Source: an uncultured Flavobacterium sp. (GTDB lineage Bacteria; Bacteroidota; Bacteroidia; Flavobacteriales; Flavobacteriaceae). Taken from it: DNA of 36,284 nucleotides. The stretch's first letter is position 1, and each line of letters starts with the position of its first letter. Below, piece by piece: positions 26,103 to 33,327 of this stretch. Below the pieces are notes generated by a model that did not search any database, was not told the origin of the DNA, and was given only the letters and a program-made list of their open reading frames with translations. Location of the stretch: contig NZ_CALBSN010000157.1 in NCBI RefSeq assembly GCF_937967675.1, positions 1-36,284 on the forward strand, read 5' to 3'. The translations under genes and the position numbers were made by a program.

Positions 26103-26579
26103 TTATCGATTCAACCAATAAATGCTTCCTGTTAAAATAGTAGCGAAAGCAACCCAAGCTAAATACGGAATTAATAAATATCCTGCTCTTTTGTCTATTT
26201 GTTTGAAAATGTAATACGTTTCATAAATAATTAACCAAAGCAAAATAATTTCGATTAACGCCAACAAAATATTATTCAATCCAAAGAATAAATACGACCA
26301 TAAAGCATTCAAAAGAAGTTGAACGGTAAAAAACAACAATCCTTTTTTTACCAATTCTTTGTTCGATTCTAACTTATTCCAAACCATTCCTGCAGCAATT
26401 CCCATCATAATGAAAAGCATCGTCCAAACCGGTGCAAAAACCCAGTTAGGCGGATTAAAACTCGGTTTTTTTATTAAAGGATACCAAGTACTAATGTTCG
26501 ATTGTGTTACCTTACTAGATAAATAGCCGACAGCCAAACAAATGGCAACACAATATGTTATTTTAAGATATTTGTTCAT
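26103..26579 (-). CDS. tspO: TspO/MBR family protein
   Basis: 158 aa with five hydrophobic segments and many tryptophans. Family signatures are WYPLIKKPSFNPPNWVFAPVW (first loop), WNKLESN, LLNALWSYLFFGL and the C-terminal Y-LAWVAFATIL. TspO proteins bind porphyrins and are linked to oxidative or light stress. No carotenoid or tetrapyrrole genes are next to it, but the isoprenoid operon is divergent with 82 bp between. Start ATG at 26579 is the only sensible one. Confidence 0.92.
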   Translation of the reverse strand: MNKYLKITYCVAICLAVGYLSSKVTQSNISTWYPLIKKPSFNPPNWVFAPVWTMLFIMMGIAAGMVWNKLESNKELVKKGLLFFTVQLLLNALWSYLFFGLNNILLALIEIILLWLIIYETYYIFKQIDKRAGYLLIPYLAWVAFATILTGSIYWLNR

Positions 26580-26638
26580 ATTTTCAATTTTATAGGCAAA
26601 TTAACGAAATATCAAGGAAACAAATCAATCAAAATCGG

Positions 26639-26646
26639 TATTTTTG
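26639..26646 (+). promoter_or_regulatory. -7 element of the isoprenoid operon
   Basis: TATTTTTG fits TAnnTTTG exactly, 15 bp before the mvaD ATG, so the leader would be under 10 nt. A -33 TTG is not evident. Confidence 0.45.
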
Positions 26647-26661
26647 TCAAAATTTTAAGCT

Positions 26662-27741
26662 ATGCTTACCGAAAAAGATTTTATTGCAAACTCATATAAT
26701 TCCATTGAATCGGCTAGTTTCGAATGGAGCGCACCAAGTAATATTGCCTTAGTAAAATATTGGGGCAAGAAAGAAAACCAAATTCCAGCAAACCCTTCCA
26801 TAAGTTTTACGTTAAACAATTGTAAGACAATTACGAAGTTGGAAGTGGTGAAAAAATCGGAAAACAATAATTTTTCATTTGATTTGCTTTTTGAAGGAAA
26901 ACCAAAAGAAGATTTCAAACCAAAAATTCAAAAATTCTTTGAAAGAATCGAAAAATATTGTCCGTTTTTAAAAGAATATCATTTTAAAATTGATACCCAA
27001 AACACCTTTCCTCATAGTTCAGGAATTGCTTCTTCAGCCTCTGGAATGGCAGCTTTAGCCATGAACATCATGAGTTTGGAACAAGCAATTAATCCAACAA
27101 TTTCGGATGATTATTTCTATTCCAAAGCATCATTTTTAGCCCGATTAGGAAGCGGAAGTGCTTGCAGAAGCATCAAAGGTGAAGTAGTAGTTTGGGGAAG
27201 TCACGCTGAAATTCACGGAAGTTCGGATTTATTCGGAGTTGAGTTTTCAGAAATTCATTCTAACTTTAAAAATTATCAAGACACTATCTTATTAGTGGAT
27301 AAAGGAGAAAAGCAAGTTTCGAGTACGGTTGGACACGATTTAATGCACAATCATCCGTATGCCGAAAGACGTTTTGCACAAGCACACGAAAATTTATCTC
27401 AAATAAAAGCGATTTTGTCGTCAGGAAATGTGGAAGAATTCATCAAAATTGTAGAAAGTGAAGCCTTGACTTTACACGCTATGATGATGACTTCAATGCC
27501 GTATTTTATCTTAATGAAACCCAATACATTGGAAATCATCAATAAAATTTGGAAGTTCAGAAATGAAACGCAAATTCCAGTCTGTTTTACATTAGATGCT
27601 GGCGCCAATGTTCATGTTTTGTGTCCTGAAAATGTAAAGGAAAATGTATTGCAATTTATTCAAGATGAATTAGTTGGCTATTGTCAAAATGGTCAGTATA
27701 TTTGCGATGAAATTGGAAATGGTGCAATTCAATTAAAATAA
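26662..27741 (+). CDS. mvaD: Diphosphomevalonate decarboxylase
   Basis: 359 aa GHMP-fold enzyme making isopentenyl diphosphate from mevalonate diphosphate with ATP. Motifs: WSAPSNIALVKYWGK (22-36), ANPSISFTLNN, the ATP loop HSSGIASSASGMAALA, ARLGSGSACRSI, and DAGANVHVL with the catalytic aspartate at D312. Length fits bacterial and yeast-like enzymes. It opens the isoprenoid operon; a mevalonate-kinase-like gene follows after an inserted toxin-antitoxin pair. This shows that the organism uses the mevalonate route, as many Flavobacteriaceae do. Confidence 0.95.
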   Translation: MLTEKDFIANSYNSIESASFEWSAPSNIALVKYWGKKENQIPANPSISFTLNNCKTITKLEVVKKSENNNFSFDLLFEGKPKEDFKPKIQKFFERIEKYCPFLKEYHFKIDTQNTFPHSSGIASSASGMAALAMNIMSLEQAINPTISDDYFYSKASFLARLGSGSACRSIKGEVVVWGSHAEIHGSSDLFGVEFSEIHSNFKNYQDTILLVDKGEKQVSSTVGHDLMHNHPYAERRFAQAHENLSQIKAILSSGNVEEFIKIVESEALTLHAMMMTSMPYFILMKPNTLEIINKIWKFRNETQIPVCFTLDAGANVHVLCPENVKENVLQFIQDELVGYCQNGQYICDEIGNGAIQLK

Positions 27742-27771
27742 TTTGTATATTTACCATAGGTTTCAATAAAA

Positions 27772-27993
27772 ATGGACATTCGATTGGAAAAATTAGAGCT
27801 TATGAAATTGCTGATGGAAACAGAAAACCCTTCGGTATTACAAGCTATTAGGAAAATTTTCCAAAAAGAAGAGAAAGATTGGTGGGATGATTTAACGGAA
27901 GAGCAACAAAATATTCTAAACGAATCAATGGAGGAATATGAAAGAGGAGAATTTTCTTCTTTTGATGATTTTATCAAGCCACATTTGAAATAA
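27772..27993 (+). CDS. Antitoxin of a type II RelE/ParE-like module
   Basis: 73 aa, acidic and helical (KEEKDWWDDLTEEQQNILNESM...). Its stop overlaps the start of the RelE/ParE toxin gene by one base (TAATG), the usual layout. No known DNA-binding fold is obvious. A TATATTTA (27746-27753) in the 30-bp gap after mvaD is a near match to the -7 consensus and might serve this pair. Identification rests on size, charge and partner. Confidence 0.78.
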   Translation: MDIRLEKLELMKLLMETENPSVLQAIRKIFQKEEKDWWDDLTEEQQNILNESMEEYERGEFSSFDDFIKPHLK

Positions 27994-28286
27994 TGAGAGA
28001 AATTGTAATAACGCCAAGAGCTCAAAAAGAATTGAATCAGCTTTTTGAATATTTGGAGTTAAAATGGAATCTGAAGGTTAAAGTTGATTTTGTGAATAAG
28101 CTACATTTAGTTTTAAAAATTGTAGCAAAAAGTCCAGAATCATTTCCAATTTCAAATAAAAAGAATAAATTTAGGAAGTGTGTGATAACAAAACAGAATA
28201 CACTTTTTTATCATTTTAATGAAAAACATATTGTAGTGGTTGCTGTTTTTGACACAAGACAAAACCCAAAGAAACTAAAAATCTGA
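27993..28286 (+). CDS. RelE/ParE-family toxin
   Basis: 97 aa basic protein of the RelE/ParE superfamily: ITPRAQKELNQLFEYLELKW at the N terminus, a central strand-rich part (FRKCVITKQNTLFYHF), and the C-terminal pattern VVVAVFDTRQNPKK typical of ParE-like toxins. It may act as an mRNA endonuclease or gyrase inhibitor; the sequence alone does not tell. It sits inside the isoprenoid operon, between mvaD and the mevalonate-kinase gene, 31 bp before the latter, which is an odd place for a toxin. Confidence 0.85.
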   Translation: MREIVITPRAQKELNQLFEYLELKWNLKVKVDFVNKLHLVLKIVAKSPESFPISNKKNKFRKCVITKQNTLFYHFNEKHIVVVAVFDTRQNPKKLKI

Positions 28287-28317
28287 TTACTATAAACTGT
28301 AAACTGAATACTAAAAA

Positions 28318-29256
28318 ATGAAAGGACCACTTTTTTACTCAAAAATATTACTTTTCGGAGAATATGGAATTATCCAAGATTCGAAAGGACTTTCAATTCC
28401 TTATAATTTTTATAATGGTGCTTTAAAGAACGATGGGAATTCGTCTGAAAGTGCTATTAAATCAAACGATAGTTTAAAGAAATTTGTTGTTTATTTAGAG
28501 CAATTGCAATCAGAGCAACCTGAGTTGGTAACTTTCGATTTAGCTTCATTGCAAAATGATGTAAATAATGGAATGTATTTCGATTCAAGCATTCCGCAAG
28601 GATATGGAGTAGGAAGCAGTGGTGCTTTAGTAGCGGCGATTTACGATAAATATGCCAATGATAAAATCACAGTGTTAGAAAATTTAACGCGTGAAAAATT
28701 ATTGCAATTAAAAATGATTTTCTCTCAAATGGAATCGTTTTTCCACGGAAAAAGTTCAGGTTTAGATCCGTTGAATAGTTATTTGAGTATTCCAATTTTA
28801 ATCAATTCGAAAGATAATATTGAAGCAACCGGAATTCCAACACAAAGTACACAAGGAAAAGGTGCGGTTTTCTTAATTGATTCAGGAATTGTGGGCGAAA
28901 CAGCTCCAATGGTGTCTATTTTCATGGAAAACTTAAAAGATAATGGTTTCCGTAATATGTTAAAATCACAATTCATAAAATATACGGATGCTTGTGTGGA
29001 AAATTTCTTGCATGGTGATGTTAAATCGTTATTAGAAAACACCAAACAATTATCAAAAGTAGTTTTGAATAATTTCAAACCGATGATTCCAGAGCAATTT
29101 CACCAAGTTTGGCAAAGAGGAATCGACACCAACGACTACTATTTGAAATTATGCGGTTCTGGCGGTGGTGGTTATATTTTAGGATTTACACAAGACTTAG
29201 ATAAAGCCAAGAAATCTTTAAAAGACTATAAATTAGAAGTAGTTTATAATTTTTAG
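28318..29256 (+). CDS. GHMP kinase, likely mevalonate kinase
   Basis: 312 aa. GHMP motifs: N-terminal KILLFGEYGII (motif with the substrate loop), the ATP-binding loop IPQGYGVGSSGALVAA (92-107), HGKSSGLDPLNSY (catalytic Asp in SGLDP), and the C-terminal CGSGGGGYILGF starting at C279. It should phosphorylate mevalonate or phosphomevalonate, supplying the substrate chain for mvaD upstream. Short for a mevalonate kinase, but within the range of Bacteroidota relatives. The next gene begins 2 bp after its stop. Confidence 0.85.
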   Translation: MKGPLFYSKILLFGEYGIIQDSKGLSIPYNFYNGALKNDGNSSESAIKSNDSLKKFVVYLEQLQSEQPELVTFDLASLQNDVNNGMYFDSSIPQGYGVGSSGALVAAIYDKYANDKITVLENLTREKLLQLKMIFSQMESFFHGKSSGLDPLNSYLSIPILINSKDNIEATGIPTQSTQGKGAVFLIDSGIVGETAPMVSIFMENLKDNGFRNMLKSQFIKYTDACVENFLHGDVKSLLENTKQLSKVVLNNFKPMIPEQFHQVWQRGIDTNDYYLKLCGSGGGGYILGFTQDLDKAKKSLKDYKLEVVYNF

Positions 29257-29258
29257 AA

Positions 29259-30035
29259 ATGAGTAAAATTCCAAAAAAGGGTAATAAGGAATCTCGTTTA
29301 ATAATTCTTTCTAAGAAAACGCATGAATTAGAACAAAAAATTATTAAAAATGAGGAATTAAGTTTACAAAAGTATAGAGCTTTGCAAGATTTTGTAAGAT
29401 TACTAACAAATTTTGCGAGTCATGATATTAAAAATGCAATTCACAATCTTGATGGATTGATAGCAAATGTCAAGGTGAATTCTATAACAAGTGAAGAAAT
29501 AATTGCACTAAATAGTTGTGTTGAAAATATTAGAAATTCGCTTGATGAGTTTAAATTGTTAAGTTCCGATATTGATAAGAATGAATTTAAGTTAGTCGAA
29601 TTAATGACGTCATTATCTTCGTTACATCGTCCATTGTTTAAAAAGCACAATATAAAGTTTATTATTGATTATAATGTAGATAAAAATACTGTAATTAGAC
29701 AGACTTTTCATCACATTTTGCAAATTTTAAATAACATGATTATTAATTCATTTGAGTTTTTAGAAAACAAAAACGAAAATGAAATAAAGATTATAATAAA
29801 TTCTATTGATGAAAATAGTCTTGAAATATTAATTCTTGATACAGGAAAAGGAATTGATAGTAAAATTAAGAGTAGAATATTTGACCCCTATTTTACAACA
29901 AAAGAGAAAGGATCAGGAGTAGGACTAGCCCATGTTAAGCATACCCTAAGTAAAATAGGAGGTGTAATAACCTTAGAAGAAAGTAATTTTTGTAATTTTT
30001 CTACAATTTTTAAAATTAATTTACCAATAAAATGA
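29259..30035 (+). CDS. Soluble sensor-less histidine kinase
   Basis: 258 aa with no transmembrane segment, PAS or GAF domain. A charged N-terminal coiled-coil-like stretch (about 12-45) leads to an H-box-like sequence NFASHDIKNAIHNLDGL with candidate phospho-acceptor H55. The HATPase domain is complete: N-box NNMIINSFEF (158-167), G1 DTGKGID (194-200), F-box IFDPYFTTKE, G2 GSGVGLAH (218-225). Its stop overlaps by 4 bp the start of the response-regulator/nuclease gene (ATGA), so the pair is coupled. What it senses is unknown; with no sensor domain, the trigger is probably an internal cue or a partner protein. It starts 2 bp after the mevalonate-kinase-like gene and its sampled GC is well below the neighbours. 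Confidence 0.87.
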   Translation: MSKIPKKGNKESRLIILSKKTHELEQKIIKNEELSLQKYRALQDFVRLLTNFASHDIKNAIHNLDGLIANVKVNSITSEEIIALNSCVENIRNSLDEFKLLSSDIDKNEFKLVELMTSLSSLHRPLFKKHNIKFIIDYNVDKNTVIRQTFHHILQILNNMIINSFEFLENKNENEIKIIINSIDENSLEILILDTGKGIDSKIKSRIFDPYFTTKEKGSGVGLAHVKHTLSKIGGVITLEESNFCNFSTIFKINLPIK

Positions 30036-30937
30036 GAAAAACTGTTTTAGTAATTGATGATGAAAAAATAGGTGCTGAAAATATTCAAAAAGCATTTATT
30101 AATGAAATGGGAAGTGTAGATTGTTTAGTTGCATTTGACGAGCCAACGATTAATAATTATATTAAGAATAAATTTTATGATATTGCTATTGTAGATTTGA
30201 GAATGGATGATTTCTCAATTAATGGTTTTGATATAATTAAAAACATAATTGAAGTTAATCCGTTTTCTAAAATTATAATTATTAGTGCTCATTTGGAGGA
30301 ATATAACGATGATATTAATGAAATTTTATCAACAGGAAAGATTTCAGCAATAATCCCAAAGGACAATTTTAAAGATTTTAAAGATAAAATATTTAGAGAA
30401 GTAAGTAAAATTTTTTTAGAGATTGACTCTAATTTGGATTTTTCTCAGAAAATTTTACAAGAAATGTATAGTGACTTGAAGAATGAGGAAGATAATTTTC
30501 AAAAAGGACAAAAGTTTGAAAGGTTTGTTGGAATGTTGTGGAGTAGAATTGGTTTTAAAGAAATTAATTATCGTAAAATTGATAAGTCGCAAAATGAAAT
30601 TGATTTAATAGTTAGAAATGATATTGAAGACAAATTTTTTGAAAAATTTTCGCCATATTTTTTTGTAGAGTGCAAGAACATTATCGAGAATGTTGATAAA
30701 AACATGTTTGTTTTGTTTTTAACAAAATTGCAAGGTAGCAATGAATTGGCAAGATTGGGTTTTATAATAACAACTTCAGGTTTTAAAAGAACTACTTATC
30801 TAGAAGCATTAAGAACATCAAATGCTTCATCAAAAATAATTTTTCTTTCTAACAATGAAATTGAAGAATTAATAAATTCTATTCAGCCAATAAAAACATT
30901 AAAGACAATTATTGATAGACAAGTAAAAGACAATTAG
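30032..30937 (+). CDS. Response regulator fused to an Mrr-like PD-(D/E)XK nuclease domain
   Basis: 301 aa. Residues 1-120 are a receiver: acidic D9/D10, phospho-acceptor D55 (AIVDLRM), switch S85 (IIISAH) and K110 (IIPKD). A linker (121-155) leads to a restriction-endonuclease-like domain: E163 in KFERFVGMLW, then NEIDLIV with D191, and VECK with E213 and K215, followed by TKLQ and the GFIITTSGF strand typical of Mrr catalytic domains. All core catalytic residues are present. No DNA-binding HTH output is seen; the nuclease replaces it. The kinase gene overlaps by 4 bp. Phosphorylation by the kinase should switch nuclease activity, an unusual output for a response regulator. The prenyltransferase gene follows after 7 bp. 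Confidence 0.87.
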   Translation: MRKTVLVIDDEKIGAENIQKAFINEMGSVDCLVAFDEPTINNYIKNKFYDIAIVDLRMDDFSINGFDIIKNIIEVNPFSKIIIISAHLEEYNDDINEILSTGKISAIIPKDNFKDFKDKIFREVSKIFLEIDSNLDFSQKILQEMYSDLKNEEDNFQKGQKFERFVGMLWSRIGFKEINYRKIDKSQNEIDLIVRNDIEDKFFEKFSPYFFVECKNIIENVDKNMFVLFLTKLQGSNELARLGFIITTSGFKRTTYLEALRTSNASSKIIFLSNNEIEELINSIQPIKTLKTIIDRQVKDN

Positions 30938-30944
30938 CGTAATA

Positions 30945-31865
30945 ATGCTTACACGCAAATCCAAATTAGTCCTTACAAAAATCTTCAGCTTCTTTTCTGT
31001 GATTAGAGGATATAATATTTGGGTCATAGCATTAGCGCAATATCTTTCTGCTATATTCATTTTGGCTCCCGAAAAACGCGCTTTAGATATTATTCTCGAT
31101 TGGCGTTTGTTTTTAATCGTGCTTGCTTCAACTTTAACCATTGCTTCGGGTTATATTATCAATAATTTTTACGATGCAAAAAAAGATTTAATCAATCGCC
31201 CTAAAAAAGCCATGATTGACCGTTTGGTGAGTCAAGAAACGAAGTTGAAAGTTTATTTCGGAATTAATTTCATCGTTGCTTTGTTGATGTTTTTCATTTC
31301 GTGGCGAGCGGTTTTGTTCTTTTCGACTTATATTTTTCTAATTTGGTTTTATTCGCACAAGTTGAAAAAAATGTTTTTAGTTGGAAACATCACGGCTGCA
31401 GTATTAGCGGTTTTACCTTTCTTCGGAATTTTGATGTATTACAAGAATTTTTATCACGTTATTTTTGCTCATGCAACTTTCTTATTATTACTGATTTTAA
31501 TTCGCGAATTGATTAAAGATTTAGAAAATATCGAAGGGGATTTGATAGCTAATTACAAAACGATTCCGGTTGTTTTTGGAGAAAAAATGGCTAAATCTAT
31601 TATTTCGGTTTTAACGATTTCTACTTTAATACCAGTTTATTTTTTGATTGAAGTGTATGATGTAGGATACATGGATATTTATTTTTACCTGAGTTTAATG
31701 GCATTACTATTTTTTGTTTTGCTACTCTGGAAAGCCAATTCTAAAACCGAATATTTAAAACTTCACTTTTTATTGAAATTTATCATCGTTTCAGGCGTTT
31801 TTTGCATTGTTTTAATAGAGCCTTCGGTTTTAATTCATAGCAAAAAATTGATTTCAGCATATTAG
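30945..31865 (+). CDS. UbiA-family prenyltransferase, geranylgeranylglycerol-phosphate type
   Basis: 306 aa membrane protein with about 8 hydrophobic helices. The two Asp-rich motifs that hold Mg-diphosphate are present: NNFYDAKKD (73-81) and DLENIEGD (192-199). Neighbours mvaD and the mevalonate-kinase-like gene supply the prenyl diphosphate path. Bacteroidota relatives are annotated as geranylgeranylglycerol-phosphate geranylgeranyltransferase, an archaeal-type lipid step, but related enzymes prenylate quinone or heme precursors, so the acceptor is uncertain. The last part of the gene contains the promoter of the following gene (31848-31876). Confidence 0.85.
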   Translation: MLTRKSKLVLTKIFSFFSVIRGYNIWVIALAQYLSAIFILAPEKRALDIILDWRLFLIVLASTLTIASGYIINNFYDAKKDLINRPKKAMIDRLVSQETKLKVYFGINFIVALLMFFISWRAVLFFSTYIFLIWFYSHKLKKMFLVGNITAAVLAVLPFFGILMYYKNFYHVIFAHATFLLLLILIRELIKDLENIEGDLIANYKTIPVVFGEKMAKSIISVLTISTLIPVYFLIEVYDVGYMDIYFYLSLMALLFFVLLLWKANSKTEYLKLHFLLKFIIVSGVFCIVLIEPSVLIHSKKLISAY

Positions 31866-31876
31866 TTATATCTTTG
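31848..31876 (+). promoter_or_regulatory. Promoter of the pseudouridine synthase gene
   Basis: TTG (31848-31850), 18-bp spacer, TATCTTTG (31869-31876). Both elements match the Bacteroidota consensus, with a predicted leader of about 10 nt. It lies in the 3' end of the UbiA gene. Confidence 0.65.
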
Positions 31877-31893
31877 CAAAAATTGTTTAGAAT

Positions 31894-32790
31894 ATGTCAC
31901 GTCATCAAGATAGCGATAAAAGTCATCCAGGTTCAGGAAGACAAGGAGGTTACAAGAAAAATAGTAATTCAAGAGGAAATGCGCCAATTCGTAAAGCGCC
32001 TTCTAAATTTGGTTCAAAACCAGATGCCTCAAAACCAACAGGTGCAAAAGGACCAAAATCTCCAAAGAAACCATCTAATCCAGACGAAATTCGTTTGAAT
32101 CGTTACATTTCAAATTCAGGTGTTTGTAGTCGTAGAGATGCCGATATTTATATCCAAAGTGGAAACGTAAAAGTAAATGGCGAAGTGGTAACCGAAATGG
32201 GTTACAAAGTAAAATTGACAGATGTTGTGCAATTTGATGGCGTTAATATTACGCCAGAAAAGAAAGAATATATTTTATTGAATAAACCAAAAAACTTCTC
32301 TACTTCAGGTGATGAAGAAAAAGGTTCTGCTAATGTTTTGGATTTGGTTCGAAATGCTACTAAAGCCAAACTACAACCTGTAGGAAGAATGGATAAAACC
32401 ACAACAGGTTTGTTGTTATTTACTAATGATAATGAAATTATTCAAAAATTCACGGCGCCAAACCAACGTTCGTCAAAAGTATATCAAGTAACTTTAGATA
32501 AAAATTTAAAGTTTGAAGATTTAGAACGCATCCAAAAAGGATTAACTATCGAAGAACATCGTGTTTACGTAGAAGAAATTTCTTATATCGAAGACCAACC
32601 AAAAAGTGAAATTGGTTTGAAAATGAAAACGTCAAACGTTAAAATAGTACGTAAGATTTTCGAACATTTAAAATATGATGTTTTAAAAGTAGACCGCGTA
32701 ACATTTGCAGGTTTAACTAAGAAAAATTTACCAAGAGGCGATTGGAGATTCTTAACGGAACAAGAAATTATCAACCTAAAAAATGCTTAA
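31894..32790 (+). CDS. rluB: 23S rRNA pseudouridine synthase, RluB/RsuA family
   Basis: 298 aa. Residues 1-65 are a long, basic, low-complexity tail rich in K, S, G, P and N. The S4 RNA-binding domain (about 66-115) starts IRLNRYISNSGVCSRRDA. The catalytic domain holds LQPVGRMDKTTTGLLLFTND with catalytic D167, and the C-terminal RVTFAGLTKKNLPRGDWR. It makes pseudouridine in 23S rRNA (RluB-like) or 16S (RsuA-like); the family split cannot be settled here. The tail is not part of the E. coli-type core and probably aids RNA binding. Confidence 0.9.
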   Translation: MSRHQDSDKSHPGSGRQGGYKKNSNSRGNAPIRKAPSKFGSKPDASKPTGAKGPKSPKKPSNPDEIRLNRYISNSGVCSRRDADIYIQSGNVKVNGEVVTEMGYKVKLTDVVQFDGVNITPEKKEYILLNKPKNFSTSGDEEKGSANVLDLVRNATKAKLQPVGRMDKTTTGLLLFTNDNEIIQKFTAPNQRSSKVYQVTLDKNLKFEDLERIQKGLTIEEHRVYVEEISYIEDQPKSEIGLKMKTSNVKIVRKIFEHLKYDVLKVDRVTFAGLTKKNLPRGDWRFLTEQEIINLKNA

Positions 32791-32853
32791 GAACATTTTC
32801 CAAAATACATAGGCACATAGTATTTTTTCTTTGTACCTTTTTTATTTAGTGAT

Positions 32854-32904
32854 CTTTGCGTCCCGATAGCTATCGGGATTGCGAAAAACTTTGCGCTCTT
32901 TGCG
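32854..32904. repeat. Palindrome and CTTTGCG repeats, flavobacterial intergenic element
   Basis: TCCCGATAGCTATCGGGA (32861-32878) is a perfect 18-bp palindrome. CTTTGCG occurs three times around it (32854, 32889, 32898). The pattern looks like a dispersed intergenic repeat of Flavobacterium genomes; its function is unknown. It lies just before the NTF2-like gene. Confidence 0.65.
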
Positions 32905-32921
32905 TTTAAAATTTAAACTTT

Positions 32922-33281
32922 ATGCCAAATCAACTACAACAAATCGCCATTAAATGGTTTGATGCTTTTAATACCAAAAACTTAGAAAAATTATTAGAAT
33001 TATACGAAGACGAAGCCCAACATTTCAGTCCGAAATTAAAAATTCGTCAACCTGAAACCAATGGTTTAGTCATTGGAAAAGAAGCGATGCGCATTTGGTG
33101 GCAAGACGCATTTGATAGATTGCCAACATTACACTACAAAGTAACCTCATTAACCGCTAACACCGACCGAGTTTTCATGGAATACACCCGTCAAGTAGCA
33201 GGTGAAGCAGATATGTTAGTAGCTGAAGTTTTAGAAATTAAAGAGGGGAAAATTGTTTTTTCTAGAGTGTATCATGGTTAG
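32922..33281 (+). CDS. SnoaL/NTF2-like protein
   Basis: 119 aa. The cone-shaped NTF2 fold pattern is clear: IAIKWFDAFNTKNLEKLLELY helix, then ALYDEDAQH-like EDEAQHFSPK, GKEAMRIWWQDAF, and strands ending VLEIKEGKIVFSRVYHG. Members include steroid isomerases, polyketide cyclases and proteins with no catalysis. I see no residue set that defines the activity. Start ATG at 32922 gives the standard length for the family. Confidence 0.82.
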   Translation: MPNQLQQIAIKWFDAFNTKNLEKLLELYEDEAQHFSPKLKIRQPETNGLVIGKEAMRIWWQDAFDRLPTLHYKVTSLTANTDRVFMEYTRQVAGEADMLVAEVLEIKEGKIVFSRVYHG

Positions 33282-33295
33282 AAAATCTCTTTCTT

Positions 33296-33323
33296 GTCAT
33301 TTCGACATAAGGAGAAATCACAT
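33296..33323. repeat. Copy of a short ATTTC/GAAAT-type intergenic repeat
   Basis: ATTTC (33299-33303) and GAAAT (33314-33318) lie 10 bp apart within GTCATTTCGAC...GGAGAAATCAC, a sequence form I associate with dispersed flavobacterial intergenic repeats. Only one copy is in this window. Confidence 0.4.
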
Positions 33324-33327
33324 AATA

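Noticed and set aside
29259..30937. Calling the kinase/nuclease pair a complete Detocs system
   Set aside because: No DtcB-like second receiver protein and no TPR region in the kinase, and the effector is a nuclease and not the usual nucleosidase-like domain; only a loose parallel is justified.
31874..32098. Open frame overlapping the start of the pseudouridine synthase
   Set aside because: Its Q/K-rich product is the frame-shifted reading of the low-complexity tail.
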